Below, in pieces: positions 60,368-64,000 of a stretch of DNA of 64,000 nt. A program made the position numbers and the translations under genes. The first letter of the stretch is position 1, and every line of letters begins with the position of its first letter. The notes under the pieces were generated by a model, which saw only the letters and a list, made by a program, of their open reading frames with translations, did not search any database and was not told where the DNA came from. The stretch spans positions 36,890,232-36,954,231 of the forward strand of contig CM076267.1 of assembly GCA_038380795.1 (NCBI GenBank), read 5' to 3'. This stretch comes from Pyrocephalus nanus. Lineage: Eukaryota; Chordata; Aves; Passeriformes; Tyrannidae.

Positions 60368-60560
60368 GGTGTGTCTCTCAAAATTCTCCCTTTCTAAGCA
60401 AGAATTTCCAGTGCATATTGCTCTGCCTTTATATAAATGCAGCCTTGATCCCATGCTTGACCTCCCCGTGCCCAAGCTCTGCTACAAACATTGCACTTTA
60501 AACAGAATTGATCCCAGGATAAATATTTGCTGTCAGCTGTTCTCCCTTTAGCAGTAGCTC
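60368..60560 (-). promoter_or_regulatory. SPP2: SPP2 core promoter and 5' UTR
   Basis: On the minus strand a TATA box (TATATAAAGG, around 60424-60433) lies about 60 bp above the ATG. This predicts a start site near 60395-60412 and a 5' UTR of only about 30-45 bases. Further upstream are two forkhead-like motifs: TGTTTGTAG (minus strand, 60481-60489) and ATATTTGCT (plus strand, about 60523-60531). FOXA-type sites fit a liver gene, but motif matches this short are weak evidence. There is no CpG island, as is usual for tissue-specific TATA promoters. Confidence 0.65.
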
Positions 60561-60737
60561 TCTGATAAGGGATGGGCTGCAGTGCCCTTTTCCCAGGACT
60601 GAATTCCCAAAAGGAGAATTCAGGGAGCACTGAATTCCTGATATCTCCATAGCCAAAGGCAGAATGTAGTTACTCTGTTCACTTTTAACCGTTAGTTTTC
60701 CATGGGGTGAGACAACTTTTTCCTTAGCACTGGACAC

Positions 60738-60968
60738 AGCACCTTCATCAGGTGGGACATCAGGAGGAATTTCTCCCTGGAAAGGGTGCTCAGGCACTGG
60801 CAGGGGCTGCCCAGGGAGGTTTGGAGTGCCCAGCCCTGGAGGTGCCCAGGGAAGGCCTGGCCATGGCACTCAGTGCTCTGGGCTGGGGGACAAGGTGGGC
60901 ATCGGGCACAGGGGGGACTCAATGGGCTGGGAGGGCTTTTCCAACCTCAGTGATGTTGAGATTCTGAG
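60738..60968 (+). mobile_element. CR1 LINE 3' fragment upstream of SPP2
   Basis: It has catcaggaggaatttctccc, gctcaggcactggcaggggc, tgcccagggaggtttggagt, ggactcaatgggctgggagg, and ends tttccaacctcagtgatgtt. It starts about 340 bp upstream of the predicted SPP2 start site, head towards the promoter. Confidence 0.9.
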
Positions 60969-62550
60969 GAATGTCTAATCCCTTTGGCACTGCAGGTCTG
61001 ATGGACACAGCCTCACCCTCCACAGCTCCTACTGGTGTTGCTGGAAGTGGACTTTGAGAGTGAAGCAACAGAAAGCACAAGTTACAGCAAACAAACCCTC
61101 AGTAACACAGCCCTGACGGGTGTTCTGAAACACCACAGCCTGAGGCAGAACCTCAGAGGCCCCACTGCCTTACCTGGAGCCCTTGAAACTTTAAATATTT
61201 AGATTTCCTGTGCCTGCCTGGTCAGCAGGAACAGCTTCTACAAGCATGACCCAGTAGCTGATGCAAGGCAAATATTACCTCCAGCCCCAAAGATTGGTAC
61301 CTGAAAAGCCACAGAGCTATGTCTATTTTTAAATGTATTTATTTATTTATGTTTAGCTGACCCTACTGGTCATTTTGAAGGTTTTCTCCCTATCTCTGGG
61401 GCACATTCTCCATCAGTTCTGCTGTTACATCCTTGCATTTAGTGAAAGTTACCTGCAGTCACCAGTCCCAGCTGCCATGCCCTCCCTGTGCTGTGCCCCT
61501 GCCCATCCATCACATATGTACAGGGCACTCTGTGATGCATCCAGACCACAGTGTTGGCCACATCTCCTGTCCTCCTCTTGGACAGACTCCCTGGAACACC
61601 TGGTTCCAGTGGGTGCTGGTCCTTCCTGCAGCGAGGATGATGGTGGTGCTCGGTTACATCTCCAGGAGAAACTTCAGCTATTCCACAGGTACAGCCAAGG
61701 GGAGCAGGACAAGGTATTCTGGAGTCCAAACAGCCAGCAGTGATTACTTACACCCCCACAGAAGGAAGAAATGGTGTGAAGAAGATCTGTTGGACCTCTT
61801 GTGTGTCCCTCATTTTAGATTTATAGAGCAAAGCAGCTCCAGGACTAGAGCAGGAAAATCATGGGGGCCATGCTGCAGCCCTCTGTGTTGTCAACCTGCC
61901 CTCATTCTGTCACCACCAAAACAAGACACAGAGACACAGCCTGATGTCCTGGGGAGAGAGCACAGGTCAGGCTCTCTCTGGGCCCAGATAGGAGGTTCAC
62001 AGCAGCAGGGACCACCCCTGAGAAACACCTTCATCCCCTGACCCACCTGAGGATCCACGGTAGGTTCTGGGTGATCGTGGTCAGTAGGCACCTTGCTCCA
62101 TCACCTCTCTTCTGAGGCAGGGACCTTGCAGGACCATCTTAACTTCTTGTAGTTCTACTGTTTTCATCGACCCCCTTGTACATACACAAAGCTTAAACCC
62201 CCTCGCCCCCCATGGTGGTTGAACTTGGCATCCCTGTCACCTGACACAGCTTTTACACCCAGTCTGCCAAAGCCAGCTGATCCTCTCTGGTTCACAGAGC
62301 TACTGCAACACTTCTTCCTCCATTTGTGCTTGGAGGAAACCCTCGGGGAAGAAATCCTTCATTAGATTTCACAATCAACTCACAAAAGTTCATCCTCGAG
62401 CATCATTTGCCCCCCTCTTCGACCTGCTTCCAGCTAAACCAGCCACCCATTTCCAAGTGAATCTCATCCCTTGCAGTCTCTTCCTGGGTATATAATTATT
62501 TTGTCATGTTTGTTGCAACACGCAGCTTGCTGTTCCAAGCCATAACTTGC
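60969..62550. other. SPP2 upstream flank, no gene recognised
   Basis: Single-copy-looking. The 202-codon frame at 61433-62041 and its neighbours show no domain. I looked here for a TRPM8 C-terminal exon on the minus strand and found none. Confidence 0.4.
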
Positions 62551-62735
62551 TGTACTGGGTTTGGCTGGGATGGATTTAGAGAATGCTGGTAACACAATGA
62601 TGTTCCAGCTCCTGCAGCCAGGCTGGTGATGAGTGACTGCTTTTGCATCGCTGTTTTTCTTTTTTTTTTACTCTTCACTTGTTAAACTGTTGTTGTCTCA
62701 CCCTGAAATTGCAGTTTTTTCCCTTTCTTTTAGCC
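62551..62735 (+). mobile_element. Probable avian ERV LTR fragment
   Basis: It starts tgtactgggtttggctggga, the start of a common bird endogenous-retrovirus LTR, and further on keeps ttttgcatcgctgtttttct and cttgttaaactgttgttgtc, which resemble the later part of that LTR (attaaactgtctttatctc type). Large internal gaps are implied. No viral coding sequence is present. The match is from memory of the family, so confidence is moderate. Confidence 0.5.
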
Positions 62736-62905
62736 CTTTCCGCGCTCTCATCCCGGCAGGAGAGGGCTTTGCTGCCGCCTGGAGCCAACCTGCCGCAGCC
62801 GCACTCACGGCCATCCATCCCCCGCTTCCAGCGGGAAAAGCCATCACGGACACTCTTGGCACTCCTGGCATTCGAGGAATTGGGCGTCAATCCGAGAGGG
62901 CTGAA
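62736..62905 (+). other. CpG-rich patch after the LTR fragment
   Basis: About 170 bases with roughly a dozen CpGs in an otherwise CpG-poor region, preceded by a strong pyrimidine tract ending in ttttag. Two plus-strand frames stay open (93 and 92 codons, from 62633 and 62643) but have no family resemblance. It could be the GC-rich end of the LTR or leader, or a fragment of an unrelated exon. Confidence 0.35.
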
Positions 62906-64000
62906 AGCCTGTAGAAAATAACAGAAGGGGTGAAGGCTGTTGTCCCCGGATTTGTGGATTTTGTAGTTGAAGTTTACACCTGGCTTACCCTTTTAAGGGC
63001 TTGAAGTGAGATTTGGAGTTTGTGGGTTGGGATTTTTTTTTTTTTTTTTTTGCTTTTAGGGGGAGATTCTCAAAGTGCACAAACACCCCAAACACTTCAC
63101 AGCTCCAGCTCTACACTGATACCAGTCACAAATAATAATAAAAACCCCACATTTCTAATATCCAAATAAATGTTGTCTATTTGCTCACTATTTTGAGAGC
63201 AGAACAGGAAAGAAAGGTGAAGTTTGTGAATAAACTGTTCATTACAAATTACAAATTATGAAGTGGCCCTTGCTTTTGGCAAGGGGGCACCCTCCAGCCC
63301 AAAGGGGACATACTGTAGAAACTCAGGAACGTTTCACCGGGAGCAGTTCTGCTGCAGTCAGTCCAACCATGAGCTTACAACCTCACCCTGCTGCACTTTT
63401 GTTCCTGCTGAAACTATCCTGAATTTATGAATCCAAGATTTCACAGAAAGCAAAAAGAAAAAAAAAATATTGCAATCAAGGTATAATTACAGCCCATGAT
63501 TAATTTCTAAATTACATTAATCTCTTTTCAAAAAACCTGCATACAAGCCACCAGCCTAGGCAAGCAGAACACTTGCAGCCTTCCCTTACTCATATCTCCT
63601 TCTTTGAGCTGATACTTTTAATTGTATGTGACTTTAGAATCTCCCAGACCAAACCCACACTGCAGATAAAACAAAAAATGTTTTCCAGCTATTCACCACG
63701 AAAAGCAAATCTACATTTTTTAAACAAAATAAAAACCTCTTTAAAAAAAAAAAAAAGAGGGGGGGGGCTTTTATATAATCTCATTGGCATTCCTTATCAC
63801 AAGAAAGATTTCCCAATAGCAGAAAACTCACTGTAAATTAACAGGAGATCATCAGATTTACATATTTCTTAGATGACAGCTTTACAATGTTGTTGTTGGA
63901 ATTACATTAACATCCTACACACTGAAAGAACAATAGGAATGGCATAAAGCAAGAGCTACTGCCAACTTACACTGGCAAGGCAGGAAAAGAATGACACCAA
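62906..64000. other. Upstream flank, no gene recognised
   Basis: T19 at about 63032-63050, A14 at about 63744-63757 followed by G8. The stretch at 63450-63560 is AT-rich with aaggtataattacagccc, catgattaatttc and tacattaatctc and may be a conserved noncoding element. Confidence 0.4.

Noticed and set aside
61433..62041. 202-codon plus-strand frame upstream of SPP2
   Set aside because: No domain, overlapped by equally long antisense frame, and no resemblance to TRPM8 or any other family.
1..64000. tRNA, rRNA, snRNA, CRISPR arrays, bacterial operons, phage or plasmid features
   Set aside because: No tRNA-type B boxes with matching arms, no regular spacer arrays and no bacterial gene organisation; the CR1 content shows this is bird nuclear DNA.
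1..64000. ARL4C or TRPM8 coding sequence
   Set aside because: Looked for the single-exon ARL4C GTPase and the TRPM8 C-terminal exon because of known synteny; neither is recognisable in the window.

Overview
The window is vertebrate nuclear DNA, almost certainly from a bird and most likely a songbird (Passeriformes). It is saturated with CR1 LINE 3' ends in both orientations. Their recurring text (gggttggaagggacc near the 3' tail, cttctctgggcaacctgtgc further up) is the avian form, and several copies look like passerine subfamilies. There are no operons, no dense ORFs and no bacterial signals. Most open frames of 60-260 codons are chance frames in noncoding or repeat DNA.

One protein-coding gene can be read with confidence: SPP2 (secreted phosphoprotein 24, SPP-24), minus strand, 54,931-60,367 for the exons found plus a TATA-type promoter just above 60,400. 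I traced six coding exons by splice sites, phase and similarity to the mammalian protein: signal peptide; start of the mature cystatin-like domain; the FSIRET segment; the BMP-binding loop and Ser/Glu phosphorylation cluster; a short exon; and a Gly/Arg-rich terminal coding exon with the stop. The joined reading frame is 184 codons plus stop, and all exon phases agree. The 3' UTR seems to continue across another intron (good donor 16 bases after the stop), and I could not place its last exon.

Layout. 1-54.5 kb holds no recognisable gene. It contains CR1 fragments, homopolymer and simple-sequence tracts, two strongly AT-rich blocks (5.85-6.04 kb and 35.14-35.26 kb), an ISRE-like GAAANN array (9.36-9.47 kb), and a scatter of AT-rich, homeodomain-motif-rich stretches that look like conserved noncoding (enhancer) DNA. 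54.9-60.4 kb is SPP2, with CR1 copies in introns 4 and 5. 60.4-64 kb is upstream flank, with a CR1 340 bp from the promoter and a probable ERV LTR fragment followed by a CpG-rich patch.

In other vertebrates SPP2 lies between TRPM8 (on its 5' side) and ARL4C (on its 3' side). By that synteny the gene-free 55 kb would be part of the SPP2-ARL4C desert and TRPM8 would lie beyond the right edge; neither neighbour is visible here, so this is inference. I found no undescribed biological system. The items most worth a second look are the divergent SPP2 C-terminus, the ISRE-like array and the putative enhancer stretches.
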